64,000 nucleotides of DNA from Sediminispirochaeta bajacaliforniensis DSM 16054 (GTDB taxonomy: Bacteria; Spirochaetota; Spirochaetia; DSM-16054; Sediminispirochaetaceae), in assembly GCF_000378205.1 (NCBI RefSeq), contig NZ_KB899423.1, positions 36,039-100,038 on the forward strand. The letters run 5' to 3'. The position numbers were made by a program, and so were the translations under genes. The notes beneath the pieces are model-generated. The model was not told the origin of the DNA, did not search any database, and saw only the letters and a program-made list of their open reading frames with translations. Shown here in pieces: positions 1 to 8,005 of the stretch (its first letter is position 1; each line of letters starts with the position of its first letter).

Positions 1-282
1 ATGCCTACCTATGAGTATAAGATGTTCCCGCCGATGGCGCATGTACTTGATATTCTTGATCGAAGTCATGTCCAGAATAGAACCGCTTTTAGATTCGGCT
101 CGTACGGCTGGTCGGGGGGTGCACAGAAACAGCTTGAAGAGTTTGCTTCCTCGATGAAATGGAACTGCATGGAGGCTCTTGAGTTCGCAGGTGCACCTGA
201 TGCAGACGACCTGGCATTGGGGCGCAAGCGAGGGGCTGAACTTGCCCGTGCCGTAAAAAAAATGTGTCAAGCCGACAAATAA
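1..282 (+). CDS. Flavodiiron protein (FprA family), C-terminal part, cut by window edge
   Basis: Only the last ~93 residues are present; the true start lies upstream of base 1, so the Met at base 1 is internal. The fragment matches the end of the flavodoxin domain of A-type flavoproteins: FPPMAHVLDIL followed by FGSYGWSGGA, the glycine/tryptophan loop that lies against FMN in flavodiiron enzymes, and then the usual short helical C-terminus. In this family an N-terminal di-iron metallo-beta-lactamase-like domain reduces O2 to water or NO to N2O using electrons delivered through FMN. That would fit an anaerobe that must remove oxygen. The di-iron ligands are outside the window and cannot be checked. 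The next gene starts about 40 bases downstream and appears to have its own promoter. Confidence 0.8.
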   Translation: MPTYEYKMFPPMAHVLDILDRSHVQNRTAFRFGSYGWSGGAQKQLEEFASSMKWNCMEALEFAGAPDADDLALGRKRGAELARAVKKMCQADK

Positions 283-288
283 GAGCGT

Positions 289-316
289 TTGTTTGTTCTT
301 CTTGGCATGGTACAAT
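289..316 (+). promoter_or_regulatory. Candidate promoter giving a leaderless transcript
   Basis: A -35-like TTGTTT at 289-294 and a -10 TACAAT at 311-316 are separated by 16 bases. A transcript starting 6-8 bases after the -10 would begin at or next to the ATG at 324. No Shine-Dalgarno sequence precedes that ATG, so leaderless translation is the simplest reading. Not proven. Confidence 0.45.
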
Positions 317-323
317 TCAGCGT

Positions 324-896
324 ATGAAAATTCGTGCCGGGCAATTATTACTTGAACGTCCAGGTTTGATCTTCATCCTTTTCCTTGGGATGGGGATCAA
401 CCTTGTCGGCTACTACATTGTGTATTGGCTGGAGCTGCCGCTGTTTCTCGATAGCGTAGGAACATTTTTGGCTGCTGCCGTTTTAGGTCCGTGGTTGGGT
501 GCCGCCTGCGGCCTCTTTTCAAATCTCTTGATTGGACTTATCGACAATCCTGTTATGATCCCCTTTGCCCTGGTCAATATCGTTATTGGAATTATTGTCG
601 GTCTTTTTTCCTGGCATTTTCGTTTTCGTTCTCTTTTTGTGGTTATTATTGCGGCGCTGGTTTCTGCCCTTGTTAGTTCATTATTGGGTACCGTGATAAC
701 TGTATTTGTTTTCGGCGGAGTCAGCGGAGGGGTTATCGACGCTTTTGTTGCAGGTATGGCAACTTCCGGTAGAGAAATTTTTTCATCCACGTTCCTTGTC
801 AGGCTTCCGGTCAACATTGGCGATAAATTGTTCAGCGCCTTTCTCATCCGGATTTTCCTGCTGTTATTTCCGGAACGGTGGAAAGGCTATGCTTAA
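324..896 (+). CDS. ECF transporter S component-like membrane protein
   Basis: A 190-residue, very hydrophobic protein with about five to six membrane segments. An early LDSVGTF loop is followed by small-residue-rich helices (AAAVLGPWLGAACGLFSNLL), the layout of ECF-type substrate-binding S components. These bind a vitamin or similar small molecule in the membrane and normally work with an EcfT/EcfA module, none of which is encoded here. An upstream in-frame ATG at 264 lies inside the preceding gene; I chose 324 because a TACAAT -10 sits just in front of it and no ribosome site supports the longer form. Its stop codon overlaps the start of the histidine kinase (TAATG), so the two are probably made together. 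That pairing suggests it may present a ligand to, or take part in signalling by, the kinase. The substrate is unknown. Confidence 0.6.
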   Translation: MKIRAGQLLLERPGLIFILFLGMGINLVGYYIVYWLELPLFLDSVGTFLAAAVLGPWLGAACGLFSNLLIGLIDNPVMIPFALVNIVIGIIVGLFSWHFRFRSLFVVIIAALVSALVSSLLGTVITVFVFGGVSGGVIDAFVAGMATSGREIFSSTFLVRLPVNIGDKLFSAFLIRIFLLLFPERWKGYA

Positions 897-2503
897 TGAG
901 GAAGTTCTTTGCCGCTTTATTTTTTTCTCTCGTTATTTGTGCTCCGGAGATTTTTTGTCTACAGAATCTGACGGTAGTGGGGGGAGCAAACGGTAACGTT
1001 CCCTATGAATACCTTGATGACAAGGGCCGCCCCAGGGGAATACTGGTGGATATATGGGATCTTTGGTCAAAAGAAAGTGGGGTTGAGGTTTCCTATCTCC
1101 TGGTTGATAACATCAAAGATGTCATTGATCTTGCCGGAAAAGATACATCCGGTCCTATTGTGCTTGCTCATGATCGTATCCCCGGTTTTTCCGATGATGC
1201 CGGCCGGTTTGAACATGGTGAGGTCTATTATGAGGTTCGACCTTCCATTTTCTATCACAAAAGGATCAGCGGTATTGTCAGGATTGAGGAGATGGCCGGA
1301 TATGTGGTGGGGGTTGCTGCCGATTCCGGGATAGAAGAGCCCCTTGCAGAGGCGTATCCTTATTTGGTGATCAGAAGCTATGACAGCCGACAGGCATTGT
1401 TGGCTGCCGTCCTGAGCCATCAAATTCATCTTTTTGTCGGTTACCCCCCCTCAATTATTCATGAGATTGGTATCACCGGAAATGCTCGTGCATTTCGTTC
1501 GGGGAAGGCTCTTTCGTTTTCAATGCCCTTTGCACCTGTGCTGGTAAAGGGCCCGAAAGAGCTTCTGGAAAATATTCAAGAAGGCTTTTCCTCAATGAAC
1601 GCCTTTGCTCGCAGTCTTGCAATTCACCGGCAAACTGGTTTCTTCAGGGGATGGTCGATCCGCTGGCCGCTAATAGCAGCGGTGGGCCTCGTTCTTATGG
1701 TTGGCTTGCTTTTTTCTCTCTTTTGGTTCTGGAAGCTTCAATTGGACAATCGCATTCGTCAGGCAACCGATGCTCTTGTCGAGCAGCGTCGGCAGTTGGA
1801 GACTTCCAGGGATGCACTGGCACATGCCCTTCGTGAGAAAGAAATTCTTCTCAAGGAGATTCATCATCGAGTTAAAAACAATCTCCAGATTATTTCAAGC
1901 TTGGCCAATCTTATCCGGAATACAGGAGGTACCACCGACGAGGGACGGGATCCCTTTGCCGAACTTCAGAGCCGTGTTGTATCGATGGCGAAAGTACATG
2001 AAGTGATCTATACCAACGAGCAGTTCGAGCAGGTTCCTCTGCGGGATCTCATTAAGGAGATAAGTGAATTGCTTATCTCTTCCATCGGGATGGGCCTGGC
2101 TATTCGTTTGTCGGTCACGTGCGATAACCTTGCCATAAATGTTGGTGATGCGACGGCTTTTTCTCTGATTATTCACGAGGCGGTGACGAATGCAATTAAA
2201 CATGCCTTTGCTTCGGGGAGAAATAATATACTAGAAATTCTTGTACGCGAGATTAACAATACGGTTGTTTTGTGCATAAAAGATAATGGTGCGGGCTTTC
2301 CAGCTGAACTTGATTTTGACGGAAAGAATCATTTGGGACTTTTCATGATAAAGCAGCTGGCTACACAATTACGCGGCGAACTTGCATTGGATAATTGCGG
2401 GTACGAAGGTTCCGGTGCTCAGATAACGGTAAGATTTCCCCTGCCGGAAGCCCGCTTTGGGGGGCTTCCGGAGGGGAATAATAGAGACTACCTGCGACGA
2501 TAG
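896..2503 (+). CDS. Sensor histidine kinase with periplasmic solute-binding domain (HisKA_2 type)
   Basis: A 535-residue membrane kinase. The N-terminus is a signal/anchor helix (FFAALFFSLVICAP). Residues ~25-245 resemble a family 3 extracellular solute-binding fold: GANGNVPYEYLDDKG, then AAVLSHQIHLFVGYPPS. A second membrane helix (PLIAAVGLVLMVGLLFSLFWFW) and a coiled coil follow. The DHp motif EIHHRVKNN has the phospho-acceptor at His323/His324. The ATPase domain shows the N box HEAVTNAIKH and glycine boxes DNGAGFP and HLGLFMI. A GTG at 878 could extend it by six residues; ATG 896 overlaps the upstream stop and is preferred. Family knowledge: HisKA_2 kinases signal to separate response regulators, but none is encoded nearby. 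The ligand is inferred to be a small polar molecule, perhaps an amino acid. The 3' end overlaps the convergent gene by 16 bases. Confidence 0.8.
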   Translation: MRKFFAALFFSLVICAPEIFCLQNLTVVGGANGNVPYEYLDDKGRPRGILVDIWDLWSKESGVEVSYLLVDNIKDVIDLAGKDTSGPIVLAHDRIPGFSDDAGRFEHGEVYYEVRPSIFYHKRISGIVRIEEMAGYVVGVAADSGIEEPLAEAYPYLVIRSYDSRQALLAAVLSHQIHLFVGYPPSIIHEIGITGNARAFRSGKALSFSMPFAPVLVKGPKELLENIQEGFSSMNAFARSLAIHRQTGFFRGWSIRWPLIAAVGLVLMVGLLFSLFWFWKLQLDNRIRQATDALVEQRRQLETSRDALAHALREKEILLKEIHHRVKNNLQIISSLANLIRNTGGTTDEGRDPFAELQSRVVSMAKVHEVIYTNEQFEQVPLRDLIKEISELLISSIGMGLAIRLSVTCDNLAINVGDATAFSLIIHEAVTNAIKHAFASGRNNILEILVREINNTVVLCIKDNGAGFPAELDFDGKNHLGLFMIKQLATQLRGELALDNCGYEGSGAQITVRFPLPEARFGGLPEGNNRDYLRR

Positions 2504-2988
2504 CCTCCCATTCCAGGCGCAGGCACCATATGGTTCGAATCATCGTAATCTGATTCGAAACAGCCCCATTCCTCATGGAATCTTCCGGGACCTCCGGGAC
2601 CCATATGGCCGTAGAAGCGGGAAAGGTCATATGTCTGACCGTCTATGGTCGCTTTCACCAAGCGAAGATAGACCGCATCACTTGTAGTTCTTGCCGGCCG
2701 CCAGTTTGCGGGAGCAACAAATCCCTCAACGCTTACATTTTCTCCATTGGAAAGTTCAAGACTGTCTGCTAGAAACATGGGGAACATCAAGCGATAGATT
2801 TTCCCGTCGTCTCCTTTCAACTCGGGAAAGCCTGAAAAGCTTGCATAGATCTTTCCGCTTACGGTTACTGTTTGGTAAGGATTGCCCTGAAAGTCTTCAT
2901 CTTCCTGGGCTCCCTCTGCAAAAAGGGTAGAGCCGGAAGAAAAAATCATTCCAGCAGCAATAATGAACATGATCGTGTATCTTTTCAT
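2488..2988 (-). CDS. Secreted protein of unknown function with A-x-G-x-x-E leader
   Basis: I do not recognise the family. The 166-residue product has a clear signal peptide (MKRYTIMFIIAAGMIFSSG) that probably ends after LFA, leaving an acidic mature start EGAQEDEDFQ. The middle (VTVSGKIYASF, DGKIYRLMFP, ENVSVEGFVAP) alternates beta-strand-like segments and could be a small OB-like barrel. The tail is rich in Gly, Pro and His (GHMGPGGPGRF) and ends in YRRR. The longer frame begins 12 codons upstream, but the ATG at 2988 has a strong AGGAGGCG ribosome site six bases before it, so that start is chosen. It is transcribed away from the RpiR-type regulator. Its promoter region holds 11-bp direct repeats like those bound by PhoB/PhoP/OmpR-type activators, so it may be induced by a two-component system. 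Confidence 0.65.
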   Translation of the reverse strand: MKRYTIMFIIAAGMIFSSGSTLFAEGAQEDEDFQGNPYQTVTVSGKIYASFSGFPELKGDDGKIYRLMFPMFLADSLELSNGENVSVEGFVAPANWRPARTTSDAVYLRLVKATIDGQTYDLSRFYGHMGPGGPGRFHEEWGCFESDYDDSNHMVPAPGMGGYRRR

Positions 2989-3023
2989 TGAACGCCTCCT
3001 TCGGTTTTCGTTGTCTGATACCA

Positions 3024-3071
3024 ATAATAGGCCGGTGATGTGAACCGAATGTGAACGGCTTGTGTTACTGT
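3024..3071 (-). promoter_or_regulatory. Candidate promoter with three 11-bp direct repeats (PhoP/OmpR-like box)
   Basis: On the minus strand a TATTAT -10 (3024-3029) is preceded, nine bases upstream, by repeats at 3039-3049, 3050-3060 and 3061-3071. Two contain TTCACA spaced by five bases and the third, AACACA, is weaker. This resembles TT(A/C/T)ACA-N5 boxes of PhoP-type response regulators that stand in for a -35. It would drive the secreted protein gene ending at 2488. Confidence 0.4.
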
Positions 3072-3127
3072 TGCGAATTTTGGCAGTGAATCACCACCAG
3101 GATTCCTGACACTACCTGATACCGCCC

Positions 3128-3157
3128 TTGCTCCCCGCCAGTGGAACATGGTACCAT
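3128..3157 (+). promoter_or_regulatory. Candidate promoter of the RpiR-type regulator
   Basis: TTGCTC (3128-3133) and TACCAT (3152-3157) are separated by 18 bases, upstream of the ribosome site AAGGAGTG and the ATG at 3184. The match to the consensus is moderate. Confidence 0.35.
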
Positions 3158-3183
3158 CCCACTCTCTCGGAAGGAGTGTTTGT

Positions 3184-4047
3184 ATGGACATCCTTGAACA
3201 GATCAAAAGTGAGTATCCCAACTACAACAGCACCAGAAAGCGTATTGCTTCGTTTATTTTGGAAAATCCGACTCGCTGCTGTTTTCTCTCTTTGAAGGAA
3301 TTTGCTGAAGAGGCTCGTTCTACCGAGGTCACTGTTCTCAATTTTTGCCGTTCTCTGGGGCTCGGACGCTATGTCGAACTAAAAAAAGCTTTGCAATCGC
3401 ATGTATTAATCTGGACACGACCCGCGGATCGAATGAAGGCCCTTGCAAGTCGAAGCAGCGACAGTAACGAATTGTTCGACCAGGTGGTTAAGTCGGAGCA
3501 AAAAGCCCTGCGAGCGACCTTTGAGCATAACGGTCCCAAGCAAATTCTTTCTTTCATTCAGATGATACGGAAGGCTCGCCGGGTTTTTGTAGCCGCACAT
3601 GGTGCAAGTCGTATTTTCTCTTCGGTTATTACCTACAGGCTCTCGCTTTTGGGGGTTGATATCAGCGAATTGGATATGGATAATCCCCATAAAACGATTT
3701 TTCGGCTGTTAAGCTGTAATCCTGCAGAGAGCCTTTTAATCGCTATAGCAACACCTCCGTACGGAAAAAGTACCATTGCAACTACCCGAATGTGCCGGTC
3801 CCGGGGAATCCCCGTGGTTACCATTACCGACAGTACCCTTTCTCCCTTGGTTGCCATGGCTGAGACCGCACTGATTTGCCCGACGGAATTGATGGGGCTC
3901 ACCAATTCTCCCACCTCCATTATGGCGATCATCGATATTATTGCCGTACTCTTTCTTGCCGAGAAACAGGAGGACGAATTCTCCCGCCAAGAGGCTGTTA
4001 CACAGCAATATGAACATTATCTTAAATTATTCAATAACGAATTATAG
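3184..4047 (+). CDS. MurR/RpiR family transcriptional regulator
   Basis: A 287-residue regulator. Residues ~1-75 form the HTH_6 domain typical of RpiR proteins (ILEQIKSEYPNYNSTRKRIA, then LKEFAEEARSTEVTVLNFCR, LGLGRYVELKKAL). Residues ~110-270 form a SIS sugar-isomerase-like effector domain with GASRIFSSVITYRLSLLG and IATPPYGKSTIATTRMC, which in this family senses a phosphosugar or related ligand. An in-frame upstream Met at 3148 is rejected because the ATG at 3184 has GGAAGGAGTG at the right distance. It is followed by the peptide-type ABC operon in the same direction. A perfect 9+1+9 palindrome between them, just upstream of the operon promoter, is a likely binding site, so this protein probably controls that operon. 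Ligand unknown. Confidence 0.85.
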   Translation: MDILEQIKSEYPNYNSTRKRIASFILENPTRCCFLSLKEFAEEARSTEVTVLNFCRSLGLGRYVELKKALQSHVLIWTRPADRMKALASRSSDSNELFDQVVKSEQKALRATFEHNGPKQILSFIQMIRKARRVFVAAHGASRIFSSVITYRLSLLGVDISELDMDNPHKTIFRLLSCNPAESLLIAIATPPYGKSTIATTRMCRSRGIPVVTITDSTLSPLVAMAETALICPTELMGLTNSPTSIMAIIDIIAVLFLAEKQEDEFSRQEAVTQQYEHYLKLFNNEL

Positions 4048-4050
4048 TTA

Positions 4051-4069
4051 AAACTTTAAATTAAAGTTT
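4051..4069. promoter_or_regulatory. Perfect 19-bp palindrome, candidate RpiR operator
   Basis: AAACTTTAA at 4051-4059 and TTAAAGTTT at 4061-4069 are perfect 9-bp arms around a single A. The site lies four bases after the regulator stop codon and immediately upstream of the -35 of the next promoter. AT-rich palindromes of this kind are known targets of RpiR/HexR-type regulators. Confidence 0.55.
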
Positions 4070-4072
4070 ATA

Positions 4073-4101
4073 TTGACCCTCTCCCCCAGCTCTGATACCA
4101 T
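4073..4101 (+). promoter_or_regulatory. Candidate promoter of the peptide-type ABC operon
   Basis: TTGACC (4073-4078), a 17-base spacer, and TACCAT (4096-4101). Spacing is ideal, and the palindrome at 4051-4069 abuts the -35. Confidence 0.5.
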
Positions 4102-4130
4102 CTATCTAACCTTTTTCGGGGGCTCTTCTC

Positions 4131-5120
4131 ATGTGGAAATATATCCTCAAACGACTCTTGATGATGATTCCTGTGCTCATCGGTGTGACCTTTATTGTAT
4201 TTTTTATCATGGCACTGACTCCAGGCGATCCTGCTGCAATTATCCTTGGTGATCAGGCTAGTGCCGAGGCCCTTGCCCTGAAGCGGATCGAACTTGGACT
4301 CGATAAACCCATACCGATACGTTACCTCAACTACGTAAATGATATGCTTCATGGGGATCTAGGTACCTCATACAAAAATCAGATCAAGGTATGGGATCAG
4401 GTGTGGGATAAGTTCCCCAACACCGCTATTCTTGCCGTTGCCGGTATTTTGGTTGCCCTCTTGATTGGAATTCCGGTTGGTATCCTCTCTGCAAAAAAGC
4501 AATATACCTTCATGGATAACTCCTCGATGGTGCTTTCCCTTATAGGCGTGTCCATGCCCAACTTCTGGCTTGGGCTTCTTCTTTCTCTCTTTTTCGCATT
4601 GAAACTTGGCTGGCTGCCCTCTCAGGGGATGGGAACAGGTTTCCTTCCCTTATTGAGAAGCCTGGTTCTCCCGGCTATCACCCTGGGAACAGGGGCTGCC
4701 GCAACCGTTGTTCGAATGACCCGATCTTCCATGCTTGAGGTGATCCGCCAGGATTATATCTCTACTGCAAGGGCAAAGGGACTCTCCGAAAAAGCCGTCA
4801 CCAAACACCATATGCTGAAGAATGCGATGATTCCGATCGTTACGGCGGTAGGTTTGCAATTTGGGCAGCTGCTCGGAGGGGCGATGCTTACCGAAACGAT
4901 TTTCTCATGGCCGGGGCTTGGACGACTGATGGTGGATTCGATTACCAGTAAGGACATCCCGATGGTCCTTGGGGCGGTAATTTTCATGGCGGTTATGTTT
5001 TCATTTGTAAATCTTCTCGTGGACATTATTTACGCGTTTATCGATCCGCGCATCAAAAGTCAATACGATAAGGCTGGGGTAAAACGGATTGGCTTTAAAA
5101 AGAGGGGTATTGCAGCATGA
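4131..5120 (+). CDS. Peptide-type ABC transporter permease, DppB/OppB family
   Basis: A 329-residue inner-membrane permease with the family's N-terminal signature (YILKRLLMMIPVLIGVTFIVF, then MALTPGDPA), six predicted membrane segments and the cytoplasmic EAA-type loop that contacts the ATPase (TARAKGLSEKAVTKHHMLKNA). Length is normal for DppB (~330-340 residues). It forms the translocation pore together with the DppC-like protein encoded next; the two genes overlap by ATGA, so they are translationally coupled. In this family substrates include di- and oligopeptides, nickel, opines and some oligosaccharides. Downstream amidohydrolase and aminopeptidase genes favour a peptide or amide. A short G-rich ribosome site precedes the start. 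Confidence 0.9.
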   Translation: MWKYILKRLLMMIPVLIGVTFIVFFIMALTPGDPAAIILGDQASAEALALKRIELGLDKPIPIRYLNYVNDMLHGDLGTSYKNQIKVWDQVWDKFPNTAILAVAGILVALLIGIPVGILSAKKQYTFMDNSSMVLSLIGVSMPNFWLGLLLSLFFALKLGWLPSQGMGTGFLPLLRSLVLPAITLGTGAAATVVRMTRSSMLEVIRQDYISTARAKGLSEKAVTKHHMLKNAMIPIVTAVGLQFGQLLGGAMLTETIFSWPGLGRLMVDSITSKDIPMVLGAVIFMAVMFSFVNLLVDIIYAFIDPRIKSQYDKAGVKRIGFKKRGIAA

Positions 5121-6001
5121 GTAGCGAACCCAAGGCTCGTTCCCTCTGGAAAGAAACCTGGAGAAGGCTGAAAAAGAACAGGCTTGCCGTTGCTGGTATG
5201 CTTTTTTTAATTGCCCTGGTGCTGATCGCCATTGCAACGATCGTCATAGACTTGGTGATGCACAACGCAATCTATAATGACTATGTCATTAAACAGAACC
5301 TGCGACTTCGTCTGAAAGGGCCCAGCCCCGAGCACATTTTTGGCCTTGATGAGTTCGGCCGGGATATTTTCCTTCGTATGATTTGGGGAATTCGCTATTC
5401 GCTCTTTATGGGGACGATTGCGATTGCCCTATCCACCATTGCCGGCGGCATACTTGGGGCGATCGCAGGCTATTACGGCAAGGCGACCGACAATATCATC
5501 ATGCGTTTCATGGATATTCTGCTTGCCATTCCATCCATGCTTTTGGCAACCGCTATTGTTGCCGCCTTAGGAACGAGTCTTACCAACCTGCTTTTGGCGA
5601 TTGCCATCAGCTATGTACCCACCTTCGCCCGTACCGTCAGGGCTTCGGTGCTGACGATCAAGGACCAGGAGTTCATTGAAGCGGCAAGGGCTCTAGGGGC
5701 GGGAGACGGAAGGATCATCTTCAAGTACATCATTCCGAATTCACTTGCACCTTTGATCGTCCAGGCCACATTGGGCGTTGCAGGTGCGATTTTGTCCATA
5801 GCCGGACTCTCGTTTTTAGGGCTCGGCATTCAGCCTCCCACTCCTGAGTGGGGATCGATGCTCTCGAGTGCCCGTTCCTACATTCGTGAGGGGTGGCACA
5901 TCACCGTTATCCCGGGGCTCGGCATCATGCTAACCATTTTGGCACTGAATGTCATGGGTGACGGGCTACGCGATGCACTTGACCCGCATCTGAAGAACTG
6001 A
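5117..6001 (+). CDS. Peptide-type ABC transporter permease, DppC/OppC family
   Basis: A 294-residue permease partner of the upstream DppB-like protein. It begins with a cytoplasmic stretch (SLWKETWRRLKKNRLAVAGML) and the first membrane helix, followed by the periplasmic segment HIFGLDEFGRDIFLRMIWG that is highly conserved in OppC/DppC proteins. The core has five further membrane segments and the EAA loop EFIEAARALGAGDGRIIFKY before PNSLAPLIVQ. Start by ATGA overlap with dppB. The ATP-binding gene follows after 11 bases with a GGAG ribosome site, consistent with one operon. Nothing unusual is seen in length or motifs. Confidence 0.9.
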   Translation: MSSEPKARSLWKETWRRLKKNRLAVAGMLFLIALVLIAIATIVIDLVMHNAIYNDYVIKQNLRLRLKGPSPEHIFGLDEFGRDIFLRMIWGIRYSLFMGTIAIALSTIAGGILGAIAGYYGKATDNIIMRFMDILLAIPSMLLATAIVAALGTSLTNLLLAIAISYVPTFARTVRASVLTIKDQEFIEAARALGAGDGRIIFKYIIPNSLAPLIVQATLGVAGAILSIAGLSFLGLGIQPPTPEWGSMLSSARSYIREGWHITVIPGLGIMLTILALNVMGDGLRDALDPHLKN

Positions 6002-6012
6002 GGAGCGTAACG

Positions 6013-6987
6013 ATGGACGAGCCTTTGCTCACGGTAGACAACCTGACCGTTAATTATGAAACAGACGATGGTATTGTGCAGGCGCTGAACGGGGTCTCCA
6101 TTTCTGTGGGGCAGGGAGAGACACTTGGCTTGGTCGGGGAGACTGGGGCGGGAAAGACAACCCTTGCAAGGGGAATCATGCGCCTGGTTCCTTCTCCTCC
6201 GGGAAAGATCAAATCCGGATCAATCATGTTCGAGGGTAGGGACTTGCTGAAGCTGAACGAAGCCGAGATGCGAACCGTTCGCGGGAAGTCCGTTTCCATG
6301 ATTTTTCAGGATCCGATGACCAGCCTGAACCCAATCTTAAGCATCGGTGAACAGATACAGGAGGTGATTGCCACCCACAATCGGGAACTCTCGAAGGAAA
6401 AGCTGCGGAAGCAGGCGAACGATATGCTGGAATTGGTTGGAATCTCCGCAGATCGGGCGCATGAATTTCCTCATCAGTTTTCCGGCGGGATGAAGCAGCG
6501 CGTCATTATTGCCATCGCCCTTGCCTGTAATCCGAAGCTGTTAATTGCCGATGAGCCAACCACGGCTTTGGATGTGACCATCCAGGCGCAGGTTTTGGAC
6601 ATGATCAGGACCCTGAAGGAAAAGATGAATACGGCCATGCTCCTGATTACCCATGATCTTGGGGTTGTAGCCCAGAACTGCAACAGGGTGGCGGTTATCT
6701 ATGCAGGAGAGATTGTCGAAATGGGGACTATTCGTCAGATATTCAAGAATCCGACCCACCCATACACCATTGGGTTGCTCGAATCGATTCCTTCTCTTGC
6801 AAAAGAGGTTCATCGCCTCAATCCGGTTAAGGGAATGATGCCCGATCCCACCAATTTGCCGGTGGGGTGCAAATTCAACCCTCGGTGTAAGCATGCCTTC
6901 GAACCATGCTATGGCAAGGTGCCGCCGCTTACCGATATTGGCGCTGGTCAGCTGGTCAGATGCTATCTCGCAAAGGATAAGAGTTGA
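6013..6987 (+). CDS. Peptide-type ABC transporter ATP-binding protein, OppD/DppD family
   Basis: A 324-residue ATPase. Walker A GETGAGKTT is at residues 42-50, the Q-loop lies in IFQDPMTSLNP, the signature FSGGMKQR starts near residue 156, and Walker B LLIADEPTTALD with the H-loop ITHDLGVVAQ follows. The C-terminal oligopeptide/dipeptide extension is present, with the conserved cysteines of CKFNPRCKHAFEPC that bind an Fe-S cluster or metal in some homologues. It pairs with the following OppF/DppF-like ATPase to power uptake through the two permeases. Its stop TGA is one base from the next ATG, so expression is coupled. Confidence 0.92.
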   Translation: MDEPLLTVDNLTVNYETDDGIVQALNGVSISVGQGETLGLVGETGAGKTTLARGIMRLVPSPPGKIKSGSIMFEGRDLLKLNEAEMRTVRGKSVSMIFQDPMTSLNPILSIGEQIQEVIATHNRELSKEKLRKQANDMLELVGISADRAHEFPHQFSGGMKQRVIIAIALACNPKLLIADEPTTALDVTIQAQVLDMIRTLKEKMNTAMLLITHDLGVVAQNCNRVAVIYAGEIVEMGTIRQIFKNPTHPYTIGLLESIPSLAKEVHRLNPVKGMMPDPTNLPVGCKFNPRCKHAFEPCYGKVPPLTDIGAGQLVRCYLAKDKS

Positions 6988-6988
6988 T

Positions 6989-7957
6989 ATGGCAGAGAAA
7001 CAGGAGATTCTGAGAGTTGAGCACCTGAAGAAATACTTTGATACCCCCTCGGGATTGCTTCATGCGGTTGATGACCTCTCCTTTTCCATCAACAAGGGAG
7101 AGACCCTCGGAGTAGTCGGCGAATCGGGCTGTGGTAAATCGACCCTCGGCAGGACCATCCTTCGGCTTCACGAACCGACAAGCGGGAACATTTGGTTCGA
7201 AGGTCGGGAAATTACCAGTTGCAACAAACGGGAGATGAAAAATCTGCGTAAGCATATGCAGATCATTTTTCAGGACCCTTTTGCCTCTCTTAACCCCCGT
7301 ATGACCGTGGGAGAGACCATTTCCGAGAGCCTTCTCATCCAGAAGCTTGTTGGAGGGAAAGATAAAGCCAGGCTCGAGAAAGAGGTGACGGAATTGATGG
7401 ATATGGTGGGTATAGCCCCCCGGCTCATCAACAGCTATCCCCATGAGCTGGATGGTGGTAGGCGACAACGGGTTGGAATTGCCCGAGTGCTTGCCCTCAA
7501 ACCTCTGTTTATCGTGTGTGATGAGCCGGTGTCCGCCCTTGATGTCTCGATTCAGGCACAGGTACTCAACCTGATGCAGGATCTTCAGGAGGAATTCGGC
7601 TTTACCTATCTGTTCATTACCCACGACCTTTCGGTGGTAAAGCATCTTTCCAATGAGATTTTGGTTATGTATCTGGGAAAGGTGGTGGAAAAAGCCCCGG
7701 CTTCCGCGCTTTTTGCCAATCCGCTCCATCCCTATACACAGGCCCTGCTATCGGCCATTCCCGTTCCGGATCCCGATTTTCCAGTCAGCCGCATCTTACT
7801 GGAAGGGGAATTGACAAGCCCTATCGATCCAAAACCGGGATGCCGGTTTGCGCGACGCTGCCCTAAGGCAACGGAGGCGTGCCTGAAAGGGGATATTCCC
7901 TTTGTTGAGGTTGAGCCGAACCACTTTGCGGCTTGCATCATGATTGGTAAGACTTGA
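6989..7957 (+). CDS. Peptide-type ABC transporter ATP-binding protein, OppF/DppF family
   Basis: A 322-residue ATPase starting [17 protein letters not shown] at the ATG right after the upstream stop; the longer open frame back to 6893 lies inside oppD and is rejected. Walker [10 protein letters not shown] is at residues 44-52 and the Q-loop lies in [11 protein letters not shown]. The signature reads LDGGRRQR instead of LSGGQRQR, a variant seen in several peptide, nickel and opine importers. Walker [12 protein letters not shown] and H-loop [10 protein letters not shown] follow. The C-terminal cysteine-containing extension ([15 protein letters not shown]) is present. It probably forms a heterodimer with the OppD-like subunit. 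Confidence 0.92.
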   Translation: MAEKQEILRVEHLKKYFDTPSGLLHAVDDLSFSINKGETLGVVGESGCGKSTLGRTILRLHEPTSGNIWFEGREITSCNKREMKNLRKHMQIIFQDPFASLNPRMTVGETISESLLIQKLVGGKDKARLEKEVTELMDMVGIAPRLINSYPHELDGGRRQRVGIARVLALKPLFIVCDEPVSALDVSIQAQVLNLMQDLQEEFGFTYLFITHDLSVVKHLSNEILVMYLGKVVEKAPASALFANPLHPYTQALLSAIPVPDPDFPVSRILLEGELTSPIDPKPGCRFARRCPKATEACLKGDIPFVEVEPNHFAACIMIGKT

Positions 7958-8005
7958 TAGCCCCGCTTTGCAGGGTAAAACGATATCAAGAAAAAGGAGA
8001 GAAGC

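Noticed and set aside
1444..1450. C7 run in the kinase sensor domain as a phase-variation tract
   Set aside because: The frame is intact and a seven-base run is common enough to need no special explanation.
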